Source: Tyto alba
Taxonomy: Eukaryota; Chordata; Aves; Strigiformes; Tytonidae
Assembly (NCBI RefSeq): GCF_018691265.1
Contig: NW_024881313.1
Span: forward strand, 17,353,518-17,417,517
Direction of reading: 5' to 3'
Length of the DNA stretch: 64,000 nt
Shown: positions 1 through 12,400 of the stretch, one piece after another
Numbering within the stretch: the first letter of the stretch is position 1
How the letters are laid out: each line of letters opens with the position of its first letter
Translations under genes and position numbers: made by a program
The notes under the pieces: model-generated
What the model was told of the DNA's origin: nothing
Seen by the model: only the letters and a program-made list of their open reading frames with translations
Databases searched by the model: none

Positions 1-1740
1 AATCAAAGTGCCAGGGTAATAGGGAAAAATATTGTTCTGTAGCTTTACTGCTGTCTTGTTTGTTTTCTGTAAGCAGTAAGCAGCAGACTTTCAAATCAAA
101 TGCCAATAACACAGTGATATTTTTACAAGGTTGCTGACTGATGTATTATGATTAGTTTACATGTTAACCTTATCTGTGCAAAAGGATTATTCCTCCTCTG
201 GCCAGTGCACACTCTCATGCACTATGTTTAGTCAAAGTGCAGTGACAGTATAAAACCTTCCATAGTGTACCAGGGTGAGAAGATAAACTAAAAGTATTGA
301 ATTAGTTCCCCAGGGCTTCCTTCTCTTTCTGATAAATTCTAAAGCAAATTCCTTGACTGGTACAAAGATAAGGAAAACAGTGAAAATCAACCTTTTCATC
401 ACATTAACTGTAGTTGTTAAACAAAAAGTTGCTTCAGTAAGACCCATTTAATAGGACTGAATGCAGTCCAGCGCAAGTATACAACTAAGAACTACGTGAT
501 GAAGTTAGGTCATAGAAATATTCCCAACTGCAGTATTTAAAAGGTTGTTTCAACATAAATTGATATGAATCATAAAACTTCTCATGATTCTAGGCAAATC
601 CAGTGTTCTAAAGTTAGGCAAATAACCAAAACCCTGAAATCTCTTTTGTGCCTTCACCAACCTGACAATAGTTATTCCCAGACTTCCACAAAAAAAAAGT
701 ATTATCTGGGTAAAATGATGTTTTGCAGTCAGCTCCCATAGCTCCCACAGCTTCAGTGCATCAAGAATAGCTGTAGGGGAAGTGACTAAAACTTCACTGG
801 CACAAATGGATTTACATCTGCTGGCATTAGGGCTTAATTTGTCACTCTTGTTTTTAATCTCAGGAAGCAGGCAAGAACTAAATGGTACTAATCTTTCGTA
901 TGACAGGAAGAGGATGATCAGAATACATCCAGTAACAGTACCATGGCCAAGTTAGAGCTCAGCCCTGGCATCTGAAATGATCTTGAGCAAGGTTTTGAAT
1001 ATGGGCATGTTGTTCCACATTTTCCTATGCACTCTTAGCCCAGAGTACGTTTTCTATGCCACATCTAGGCATGACACCTATCCAATTTGTTGCAAAAAAA
1101 TGAACTAACTGTCAGAAGGGGAAGAACAGCAGTATAATTTCAGCCTCTTTTCATAGAAATCTGCAGAGTTCCAACCAGGCCTATGGTATCAAAATACCAG
1201 CAGAAAAGGACCTGCAGCTTGCTGCCATCACCATCAAAAAGATGTGTTTATCTTGCTCTTTCCATTCCCTATGTCAGTGCAAGGCTGCTGGTACTTCACA
1301 TGTGGTTGTCACATCTGTACTTGCTGCACTGCTATGAGGAGAAGTCTACGTACCATGTCACCAGAGAATGCACAGGGGCTAGTGGTGGTTTAGGATTTCC
1401 ACATATTGTAAAGCTGCTCAGGTTACCACATGACAGTGCAGACTTTCTCAGCCAAAAGGATTTTTCCCTAGAACATGGATTTGATCTTGGGGTAGCTGTG
1501 CTGTAGGGTGGTCTGGCAATGGCTGTGTTGCCAGCACACATAGTCAAATGCAACATAGCGTTACAGGGCTGTGATCACACCGCTGCTGTGGGCACTGGAA
1601 CCGTCCCTTCCTCCAGACCTGTGACCACACTCTCACTGTCAGATTAGGCTGACATTGAGTCAGGCCTTCTTAATCCTACTTAATCATTGTTACTGTTTCT
1701 AGTTTCATTTCCTAAATTGAAAAAAATACAGGAGATATAA
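1..1740. other. Unique non-coding sequence
   Basis: AT-rich sequence with frequent stops in all frames. The frames at 1183-1506 (+) and 1332-1556 (-) overlap on opposite strands and resemble no protein family I know. I see no RNA gene, LTR end or LINE motif. Intergenic or intronic DNA is the best description. Confidence 0.6.
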
Positions 1741-1792
1741 ATATATATGTGTGCGCGCACACACACACACACGCATGCGTACATATATATAC
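1741..1792. repeat. Perfect alternating purine-pyrimidine tract (AT/GT/GC/CA)
   Basis: 52 bases alternate strictly between purine and pyrimidine, running from AT repeats through GTGTGCGCGCACAC and a CA run to GCATGCGT and back to AT repeats. The 14-base core GTGTGCGCGCACAC is a perfect palindrome. Such tracts are known to favour left-handed Z-DNA under negative supercoiling; whether this one does so in the cell is inference. It is also a probable length-variable microsatellite. Confidence 0.9.
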
Positions 1793-4110
1793 TCTCACAC
1801 TATACTTGGACTATCTTATTCTTTTGATAACATTCTGAAATACTGTTTCCATATTACCAAAATAGCTAGGGACACCATGACCTGTTGGAGTCCTGGCAAT
1901 CTGAGCAGTTTGCTTTTATTCTGTCCAAACAATATCAGGAATCCCAGATCATCATTGTACAAGTTTGTGTACTGCTAGACACTGTTGTCTTCCTACCTAA
2001 ACATGAAGACTCATAATACTTTTCTTTCAAGAGCTATCCAGTACAGACACTACTAAAAGTATGGGTAGTAGCACCAGTTTGGCCTTAGGCTGTAGTTATT
2101 TTCTACTTTTGCTGTTACAGTCACTGATGCTTCTACCTGTTAACAATGCTAGCGAAGTTGTGATTTAATTTGCTATTCTTGGAGGTTAATCCTGTCTTCC
2201 TGGCTTCTGAGTCTTTCTGTAGGATTTTTGTAGAAAAAGGGAGCTGTGGTTGAACACTGCTCAATGACTGCATGTCTGAAGGCCTGAGGAGTAGGTGCTG
2301 ATATGTTTTGAAAAACCTGCATGTTTCTTTTATCATCTCTATATGTAGGAACTGGCACAGGGGTTGTTAGTATAGAGAGGGATCCTGGATGGGTGGGAAT
2401 TAAGATATGGAGAGAAACAGGATCACTGCATCCATCCTTTGAAGCAGGAAGATGGGAAGGGGAAGACTGTTAGCTGTGGATAATGAATAGACTATATCCA
2501 GATAAATGTATTCTAGTTTATTTTGCAGAAATAGTAGAAGAATGTTGTGCGTCTATTTAAGAGTTCAATGGTATTTATTGAATACATTCATCCAAGCTGT
2601 ACAAAAATGATTCAAAAATCATAATATGTTTCTTCCTGAATAAAATAAAAGTTAAAGGAGTATGTGGCATGAGTTGTGCTGTGCTGTGGAACTAAGGTAT
2701 AGCTAAATAAAAGAGGGTTGAGAAATCTCTTTAAGGGATCCCCTTGAAAGTTGTCCTTTTTCCATCATTGAGTTGCTGAGTATTTTGGGATAATCCTGTA
2801 TTTAGATTAATTGAAATGGTGGACCTAGCAATGATTTGCTCTCTATCTTTTTGAAATTAGAATATTAAGTACTATACCTCTTGAGAATATTAAGTATAAC
2901 TGATCTTCTCCTTCCTGGGTGAGTGGACTAACAACTAGGACTCTCTGTTGCTTGTGCAAAGCATGGTCATTATTCTGTGTAAGATGAAGCATCATCCAGG
3001 GGAAGGAGTATGAGAACCTCATTACAGAACAAAAACACTTAACTGGGTGATAAGAGATTTATTCCTTGGCTAAAGGTAAGATTTGAACCCAGATCAACTT
3101 CAGTTAGGGAAATAACCAATAATGAAAGAGCTTGGTCAGGAGTGGCAGATCCAAATCAATCTTTATTTAAAATGAAAAATTTTCTCATGCTCTCTCTTTG
3201 TTTTTTTTTCCAAGTAAAATGAAAGAAAGAAAACAATATCAAGCAGCTAACTCAGCTCATATTTCTGTTTAGGCACTGCCCCCAGTTTATCTTCATGTGC
3301 CTTTACTCACATAACCTTCCATCACTAATCCATTTTCCCCAGGACATCTTGCACATGAACGTAAACTGTTCCAGTCTTTTGGAAAGTCCTGGCAAGAGCT
3401 TTCCATGAAGAGACTGCTGTGCCTCAGAAGGGGCTGAGGATGGGAACACTTTCTGGAAGAACGTAAAAAAGGGAAGTGGCAGTCAGTGGTCTGGAGGGGC
3501 CAAATGCTTGCAGCTGAGTCGGCAACAGTATTGCAGCTATTGCTCATTGTGGTGAGAGTTCCCAACTGTAGAGCTTAATTGTTTTGTTTTGCTGGGTTTG
3601 TCATGCCAGTTGTCAGAATAGTTCCTTCATGCATGGCTGAATTGGATGTATGTACACAGTGCCAGCTTAGCCCTCTGATATCCTGAGGGGGCCTTTGTAC
3701 CGCAAATTTTTTTCCGTTGAGCAGAGGGTGACTTGAAGATTGGTCCTTATTTGTCCATATGGTAGCTGTTCTCTTCCAGTGTGAAAGTCTGATGAGGATA
3801 TTAGACACAGTTGCTCTGTACACGCTTAAAAGTTTTCAATTCCCTGTGGTTTTCCCATCACTGCCTGTTGGAATCTTATATTAATTGAGAATAATGAACT
3901 CTGGTAGAAAAAAATGCTTTAAATGTATGAAATGGACTGTACACTGCTCACATGCATCAAGATCTGGGTGACATTTCAGAATGTTGCTGGGTATATTATT
4001 CTTTTATTTGAGTAAGACTGTAATATAGGGGTTCTGAATCATCTGTCATGAGGTGCAAAAAAGTCTATATATGTTCCAGAAAAACTGGGCCTCAGGATAC
4101 AAAACTGTTT
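1793..4110. other. Non-coding stretch with a weak SINE-like motif and a broken minus-strand frame
   Basis: Mostly unique AT-rich DNA. Around 3075-3110 the motif GATTTGAACCCAGATC resembles the tRNA-derived B-box part of MIR-type SINEs, but too little is left to call an element. At 3823-3293 (minus) two open stretches of 82 and 90 codons share one frame with a single short break containing a stop. The first begins at GTG, not ATG. I do not recognise the peptide and do not call it a gene. Confidence 0.4.
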
Positions 4111-4143
4111 GGTTTTTGTTTTATTTTGTTTTGTTTTGTTTTT
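4111..4143 (+). repeat. (GTTTT)n simple repeat
   Basis: A short run of imperfect GTTTT units. On the minus strand it reads as an AAAAC repeat, typical of low-complexity tails and slippage products. No adjoining element with a recognisable body was seen on either side. Confidence 0.8.
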
Positions 4144-7100
4144 CCCTCCTGCTTGGAATCCTTATGGAATATTATTTTTTGTGAAGGAATATTTTTTTGT
4201 CCCCTCCAGAGGTTTCTTAAATGAACAGACAAGAGATTTACATTTCTCTGCATGACTGTAGGATCCTGGAGTTTAAACAACGAATGAAAGTGTCACAGAT
4301 TAATTTAAGAGCAGTGAAATGTTGCTGCCTTAGTATATACTGTCAGCAGATTTTAAAAGGGGTAAGATAGGGAACTGCATGATCACTAGGTTGTTTGTCT
4401 AAACTGAAGACTTTAAGCACGAGGGAAATGTTTCAGGATTTATGCTGGGTAGCCAACTGATGTTGCTTCGACAAAACGTGTGCAAGTGAAAAGTACAGAT
4501 GTGAAAAAAACAATTTTTTGAGAGACTATTTATTTTTTTTGCCAATTCCAGGATTATTTCCAGTCCTTAAGCAGTTGGCCATTTTTCAGCTTTTTGAATC
4601 TCAATCATTTCCCATGAGTGAACAAGTAGCTCTCTCTGTAACACATCATACCATAGGCTTTGTTTCCTCCACTTTCTGTCCTTTTTCTCTTTTCTTTCAT
4701 GGCTTTACTTCACTTATTTCCTGCATTCTGTATGGTTGTTCTTTTTTGTCTCCTCTTATGAATTTTGCATTTTTAAAACAGTTTGTTTGACTCCGACAGC
4801 AGGCCTGATACTAGATGCCTCTTCAAAGTAATTCCTATTCTGTGTTATTTTAGCCAGATGCTAAAGCTACCCATTGGTGGAAAACATTTTGCTCACTGTA
4901 TGAGACAAAGTAACTATAGATTTGTGGGTATATGTGAGTATGCAATTAAAAAACATTTCCTATGCTTTATTTCAGGAGATTCAATTAAGGAAGTACAAAC
5001 AATTAGAATTTTGGCATCTCATAATTTAGTTTGATTTTATAGTCTTTGCAAACTTAATGTTTTCTAAAAGTGAAGTTTGCTTTACTGTGGGGATGTTATA
5101 ATCTTACATACAATGCATACAGGCAGAAATACAAAAATATGCAATGTATACTTATCAAAGAAACTTAAGTGTTGAATCTTCAGCTTCTTTAAAGAGAAAA
5201 AAAGCTTTGTGAAGAAAAACAAGATCATGTAAGGATTTAATACATCTCAAAGCCAACACAATTTGGTTTGATACATGACCCTTTTATTTTGCTACCTTAA
5301 AATGTCTCCCTCCTGCCAAAACCATTTGTTACCTTCTTCCTTGGGGAAATATGCAAAGACATGCAGTTATGCTCAGGCCTCCCCACTGGAAGTTTTTATT
5401 TCAATCCTATCAGCCTCTATTCTCGCCAATCATTTTTCTTTTGTTCTCAGTATCCATTCTTTCCAGTAATTCACTTGAGCTGCAATATCTGAGAAAGACT
5501 GAGCACCACTGTAATTTAAAGGAAAAGATCTTTTCAGGCTGATTTGGTTTCAAGCATTTTTTTGTGAGAGAGATAGGTTTGCAGCCTCCAGACAATTAAA
5601 TAGACTGACAGAAGATTGTTTATCACCAATTAATCCATACAGAAACTACTTTTATTTTTGGCAGAAGACATCAAAAACTAACATTGACTATAGCTTCTTG
5701 GTGAGTGACAATATAAAGCCCAGCTAGGCAAGCACATAGCAGTCATTTGCAGCAGCTGTGACAAGAAGGTGGCAAACTGTAGTGGGAGCGACAGAAACCT
5801 GGGATAAAACACTGACTGGACTGAAATCTTCAGAGTCAATTCCATCAGCTTCAGCATGGCCAAGATTTCTACCCAGACAAGGATTTAGCTGACTCTGTAG
5901 AAGTAGCTGGCACGCTCAGTGTTACGACCATAGAGCAGAGGCAACAGCACGTCTACAGTAGACTTGACAAAAGCTTGGCAGGTGGGATTGGCAAGGATTT
6001 TTTGCTAGATAAGCAGCCTGGACTGCAGCAGGTCAAAACACCTTCAATTGCAATGAATTTTCCATCAGCCTTATAGCCAAACTTAGTAATTTTGGAAAAC
6101 CACATGACTGTGACAGTGGAAGGGGATTATAAAAGATGGAAGTGATGGATTTTGTTTCCATGATTAAGTTTAGACTACTCATGGTGAAATTTTCTAGTGG
6201 AAGAGTAATCTGCATTTTTCCTATGGCTGCTGTGGTCTACCTAAGAAGAGAATTCTCATTTCCAACAGTGAAAGTCTCTTTTGTACCTCCCTAATATCTC
6301 TCCATTATTGTATATTGCTCTAATATATGTCTACCATGAAATCAAGATTGGTCTGGTTCGGTGTCAATTCAGTAGACTAGTATCTGATTAAACCTGATGA
6401 TCTCATAAGGAGATATTGCATAATATCTTATGTTGCAGATCTCAGAAGGCAAAGGTAGGGATTTTTTTGGCTGAATTAAGAGAATGGATTTTGGGGAGAG
6501 TCAGTAGCATGTTTATTGGGACAGATATTAAACAATAATTAACATCTTTTATGGAATGTTTAGAATGTATAGAATGTCATCCCACAGTAGAAGAATGACT
6601 TCCCCTTTTCACAATGAGTGCATCCTTGTGATGATGGCTTTCAGCTCTAGATGGGAGCAAGAAAGAATAATGATCCTGAATGTTATTTTAATGTCAAACA
6701 CTTATTAAATAATAATGATTAATCTGTGTGAGAAAAAAAAAAAAAAAGAGTCTACAGGGCAGTCAAGGCAAAAGCTTCTTCTCTGAGGAAAGGGTGGGAA
6801 AAGTAGCTCCTTTCTTCCTTTCCAATTTTACCCCACAGAAAGGAAGAGAAAGAAGGAATATTTCTTCAGAAATATTTCAATGTCATAGTGTGGGCCTGAC
6901 TTTCCGGGCATGGAAAATCTCGAAGGTGACAGGAGACCTTTTGAATTCTCTCCTACCCAATGCTCAAGATTTCTGAAACACAATGTTTCCACTGTTTTTC
7001 ACCTTTTATGTCATTCAAATTAGTGCAGAGGTTCTGTAAAACTGTAGCTCTGGCACTGTCTTGTATAAATAACAGATAGGGTACAAGTGGGAGGTAGGTT

Positions 7101-9467
7101 GGCAGGAAACTGCCTCTACTCAATTTTGCCACCTGGGCAACTCCTCTCTGACACAGCTTGGTTCAAATTGCAGACAAGGCCATCATAGTTGTGTCCACCC
7201 TATATGTATGGGCAGAACCACAGCAGGCACTAGTCTGGGTTTCCTGACAAGGGGACTGTTGGACTGACTCTGGAGAGGAGCCTGGGTATGAACCATAACG
7301 TACTCCATGCAGCTGAGCGGGGACCGAGGCTTCAGCTGTGGAACAGGCTGAAAAAAGCGTCATGTTGGTACAGGTCTGTCATCTGTGCAAAGTGTTTTCA
7401 GATCCCTAGGTAAGAAGTGCTGTATGCATGGAACATAATAGAAAACCAAGGCTGCCCAAAGAATACTAATTCACCTCTACCTAATTGCAGATTTAGCTAA
7501 CTGTAGAAAGAAAATCTCCTTCACTGACTCGCAGGTAGATCTAGACAAACATTTTTCAATGGAAAAAGTTTTTATCCAAAAAAAACAGTTTCTTTGAAAT
7601 ATGAAGATTTTTCATTTTAACAATTTTCAGTGAAAAAGCCTTCAAGTGTTTAGTTTTGATAATGTTTAAATCTCTTTTATATTTATTTTTTATATCATAA
7701 ACTCTAAGTATACATATATATTACTTCAGAATGTTCTGACACTTTTGAAAGAAAATTCTCTGATTCATTTTTGAAATGATTCTTTGAGGGGACATAAGGA
7801 ATTTGCATCTTCCACAAATTCCTATATTTAAACTTTTGCATTCAGATCTGGGGCGAAAACAAACACTGAAATGTCAGAATTTTATACATGATAGGAATTA
7901 TTTTTTTCCTCCAGTACATCTGCTTAAATTACTCTGTACACTATGTGCCTTCCTTCCCTAGTCTGCTTGTGTGTTCAAAAAATCCAATTTGAGCAATCTG
8001 AAAAGAGATTTGCTGCTGGTCCCAGCCTAAAGGGGTTCAGAGCATCCGTCACTCAACCCACAGGGCTTGAGTTAGTTACAAATTGATACCTGAGTTCAGC
8101 AGTGGGAAAGAGTTGGAAAATCACAGGAGAAAAAAAAATAAAAATAAAAAGACATTGATGTCTCCCTCTTTTTTAAAAAAAAGTACTTGTAATTTTATAA
8201 CTGACTTTCCTTTCTTCCTTTTCTTTTGTGCTTGTACAAGACAGATGAGATACCACTCTCTCCTAACAACTACTGTTTCATAAAGTAGACAACAGATTTT
8301 TTTCTACATGTTGCAAAAGCCATCAGCTATGTTGACCAAGAGACTGATGACTTACGCTTGATCTTAAAGAGGATTTAAAGTCAGGTTCATGTTACCTGAA
8401 CTTCAGCCAGATCCCAGATTAAGGTGATTTTAGGTATTTCTGTCTTAAAGAACAATTCAGATTCTCTAGACCATGGCATTAATTACCCTTTGGAAGTCAA
8501 TTAAAATGTCACATCCTCAATTTGGGCTCCAAAGTTCTCTAAATCTCTAGCAAGGGACTCCTGTGCATATGGAAGCATTGTGTCCTGGAAATATTTATGG
8601 AGTTTTTAGGCTTCCATTGCACTTCAGATAAACATTATTGGTTATTTCATATCTCTTGAACCTTTTTAATTTTATTTTTTTTCTGTCTCATTGCTCATAA
8701 GGAAAGAAGGTAATCAGATGCTAAGGAAGAGGTCATTTAGCATTTTGCCTCTCTTTGGGATACAGAAATAAGAAATGTTTCTCTACCTCTCACTATATAT
8801 TTATCCTTCCTTGTATTGTGTGGGCAAATTACTCATTGTGAAAAACTTAGGAGTTTGGACTAGTGTCTACCAATGAGTCACCACTGAACCTTGGAGGAAG
8901 TTTCCCCAAAGAGGAACAATTAGCTATAAATGCACTTGGAGCTGTCTGTTCACCTTTAGGTGGAACTCAACCAAATAATGGCAAGAAGAACTCTGCATCA
9001 ATGCCTCCTACCTCAACATGGGTGATCGCTTGAACTTACCTTTAAAATTTAGCTTATTGGATTTGACTTTTATGTCATCTCAAGAGAAATCAAGTCTCAC
9101 CATGTGTCTAGAAGTGCCTGCAGGCTAATTACAGCTGACTAACTCATGTGAACACAGCTCATGTACTCTTATAAAGGAGAGAGGTTAATTTTAGCAGGTG
9201 AGTTATGTTGATTTTGGGAGATTAGAGCTGGAAAGAGTTGAATAAAACAAGGCTGGTATTCATGATTTGGAACAGTAACTATTCCTTTGTAAATACCACC
9301 AGTTCCAAGTTCAGTGAAAAAATAGCTTTCTAGTATTCACAGAGAAGTTTTGCCTTACTGCACAAGTGATCTGCTTTCAGTTTAGCTTTTTAAAAAATTT
9401 ATTTTGTTTGGTCCACTGATGTACAAGTCGGTCCTGAAAGCCAAACTTACTTAAACAGACTACGAAC
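4144..9467. other. Unique non-coding sequence
   Basis: AT-rich, stop-rich DNA. It contains a 15-A run at 6733-6747 and a locally GC-richer patch at about 7140-7400 that matches nothing I can name. The frames at 4518-4790, 4783-5034, 5678-5863 and 6728-6976 show no domain or family signature. No RNA gene is visible. Confidence 0.55.
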
Positions 9468-9488
9468 AAAAATAAATAAATAAATAAA
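9468..9488 (+). repeat. (AAAT)n microsatellite
   Basis: About five AAAT units in a row. This is a short tetranucleotide simple repeat in otherwise unique sequence. Confidence 0.85.
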
Positions 9489-12400
9489 CATATTGCTTTC
9501 CTCCCCAGCCTTGTAAATGAACCAGACTACCAACTTTTCTTCCAGAGGGTTTCTCTAGTTTAGCTGATTCTTTCTGTCCCTGTACAGCTATTGCCAGTTT
9601 GTTCTCATAATTTGTTTGCTTGAAGCAGAACCTAAAATTACAGAACTTATCTGCTTTTAAGACATTTCTCTCAAGGATGGATGTTGAGGTCTCTGATGCT
9701 GAGCAGCAGAATACTGTTTGTTCTCAGTACACTGGGCTGTAAATTCACCGAGAGTGATGTGGAAAATGTGTTCTTGTACATGAGCTCCCAGAGTGTCTGT
9801 GTGAGGTGTTGTTTATTCCCCACTGTCAGCATGTTGTCAGTAACTTCTGGGAAAGCAATATAAAAATAATTAAACATACATAGTGAGGTAGAGGAAGGAA
9901 TGGTACAGTTTCTGCACCTGTGAGCCAAAAAATGTGCAAAAGTAATTGCTCAAAGTGGTTAGGAAATGCAGAAAAAGTCCCAGCAATTGAGGTTTTTTAA
10001 TTTCACTTTCCTGCCCCTTCTCCCTCCGCCCCCCCCAGCCTTCTCTCAGTAAAACCAGGATTACTAGCTTTAGTGAGTATAGCATTGTATGTATCGACAA
10101 CAGAAAATTGTTGTTAGACCTAAAAAATTGACGGCTGCATGGATGAACTTAATGTGCAATAAACTCAGCAGTGCAGATGCAAATTTAGGATGCCTGAAAA
10201 CTGAAATTTATCTGGAGAGCTGTTTGATGGGACTAACCGTGTAGATACAGCAGAACACCTCTCTTGATCTTACCTGACTTTAAAGATAACACACTGTAGA
10301 GTGCATGTAGCTCCCACTTAGAGATAGGTGGAGCTCCAGCTGCTTGCAGTAGTCTTTTTCATGTAGAAACTGAGGAAGTAGGAATAAAAGTCAATTGTCC
10401 CTAGGAACTAGATTTATTTTACAGCTTTCATGGCATTTAAAATAAGATTGTAATAATATACCTAGCTGGTGAGATAACTGTTTTCTCTTTCTTCCTTTTA
10501 ACTACATAAAAAACTGACTCTTCTCAAAGTGAATTGTTCTGTTACAAAGCTGGAACAGCTTCTAGGCATTTCTCCATCATTATACAACAGAAAAATGCAA
10601 TACCCCAGGCTGACAGAATCTGGGGGAGAACAGTTGCACAAAAAAACCAACACAAAACCAAAACCAGCTCTACCAACAGGAATGGAGAAAGAGGGGGAGG
10701 AAAGTGTTCCTCAGCCACTTTAGATGGGTTTGTAGTTTTATTGTGCTCAGAGCAATCTGTAGTCTAGCAAATTGGTGTTTGAGGGTGTCACAAACAATAA
10801 TGTACTACATCTTGCACTACAATGTACAGGTGTCCAAAAGCTATTACAGTCCAGCTACTGCACTAAAATTGTATGAAAGTGATAGTATGGCCTCTGTGTG
10901 TACCTGTGAGTGGTACCAGAAAACTTCTCTTTTATTTTTCTGCCTTTTTGGTAGAACTATGAAAGAGGTCCCCACTGATAAAATGTTACCAAGAGGCCAA
11001 ATTAAATTTTCGGCACCCAGATTCAACAATTACTCTTGTCAGTAATAACTCAGAAGGAAAGTAACTGTATATTGGAAGTATGTCTTCAAACTTTTGATAG
11101 ATATGGTATCACAGGCTCCTGCAACAGATGGATGCTACTGTAAAATTTTGTATTGCTCTATGGTATTAGAAACTTCTAGCTCCTTAAAGAATATAAATGT
11201 TCTCTTTCTCTATCCTAGTTTTATAAAAATTGGCTTGTTCTTTCTCAAATCTTTGTCAGAACTTCCTTGCCTGCTTCATTCTGGCTACTATGATAGTACA
11301 GCACTGCTGTAGGCTGAATAAACTTCAGACTTCTAAGGCTGCTTTAATGAAAAATTTATTTTATTCCCATTGAATACTGTGGTACTTGTCAGTATGCTCT
11401 CTTACACAATGAAATCCAGTGATACAATCATGTTAAATCATACATGCTTCTTAAAGTGGATCAATTACTTACAATAAATTTCCTTTTGGCCTGGAGTGAA
11501 ACTTTCAAACATATGTAAATCTGTTTAGTCCCTGAGAAGAAAACTTACAATTAGGGATGAACAAGTATGTTGCCAATATTAAAAAAGTGTATAAATCTAT
11601 CTTATATGTGTATATATATGTGCACATACTATATATCTAGATGCAAGTATGAAACATTTGCAGCAACGCCCCCTTGGTTGCCTCTTCCTTTGTTTCCTAA
11701 CATATTTAGACAGTTTTTCATTATGTTAGTCAAAACCAGCTTTCTCTATTGGGCAAAGAATTATTTATTACATTAAATCATTTAAGATCATGCTGGTTAC
11801 TTTGATATGTGAGAACAGAAAAGTTAGTAAAAAGTGCCAGAATGTCTTCGTCTTCTCTGTGTGGAAGGGAAATTGCTTTAGGAATTAACAGTGATTTAAC
11901 CTGAATATTACAAAACAGCTAAAAGGCCAATGGCACTTATTTCAACAAAATCTTATCACAGCTTCTGTGATTGAGAAGCCTCCATAGATTGCTGCTTAAG
12001 ATTTTACATGGGCAAACAGATAAACATTTGTTATACTAGTGTGAATTTGTTTGCGTGGTGTAGAGAATAGTCACTGATCTGAAAATTGGAAGAAACATCT
12101 TTGTTTGCAGATTAGCAGCTGCAGATTTTTGTGACAAAAATTTAGGAACAGATTAGCTAGTTTATAATGCATACAACATAATTACCAATTCCTAGCCAAG
12201 TTAGAAAAAACAAAAATCAGTGAGAGTTTTGTCCCTTACCATAGTACAAAGTGACGGTATTCCTGCAGGGTTTTAAAGTTCATCTATAAAAGTGTGTAGA
12301 TGAGGAGATCAGGAGTTGGATCCCTTGCATAATAGTAGAAAAGCTTTTATTTATTGGCATTTTAGACAAGAAAGACATCATCCATCAAAAATGATGGAGA

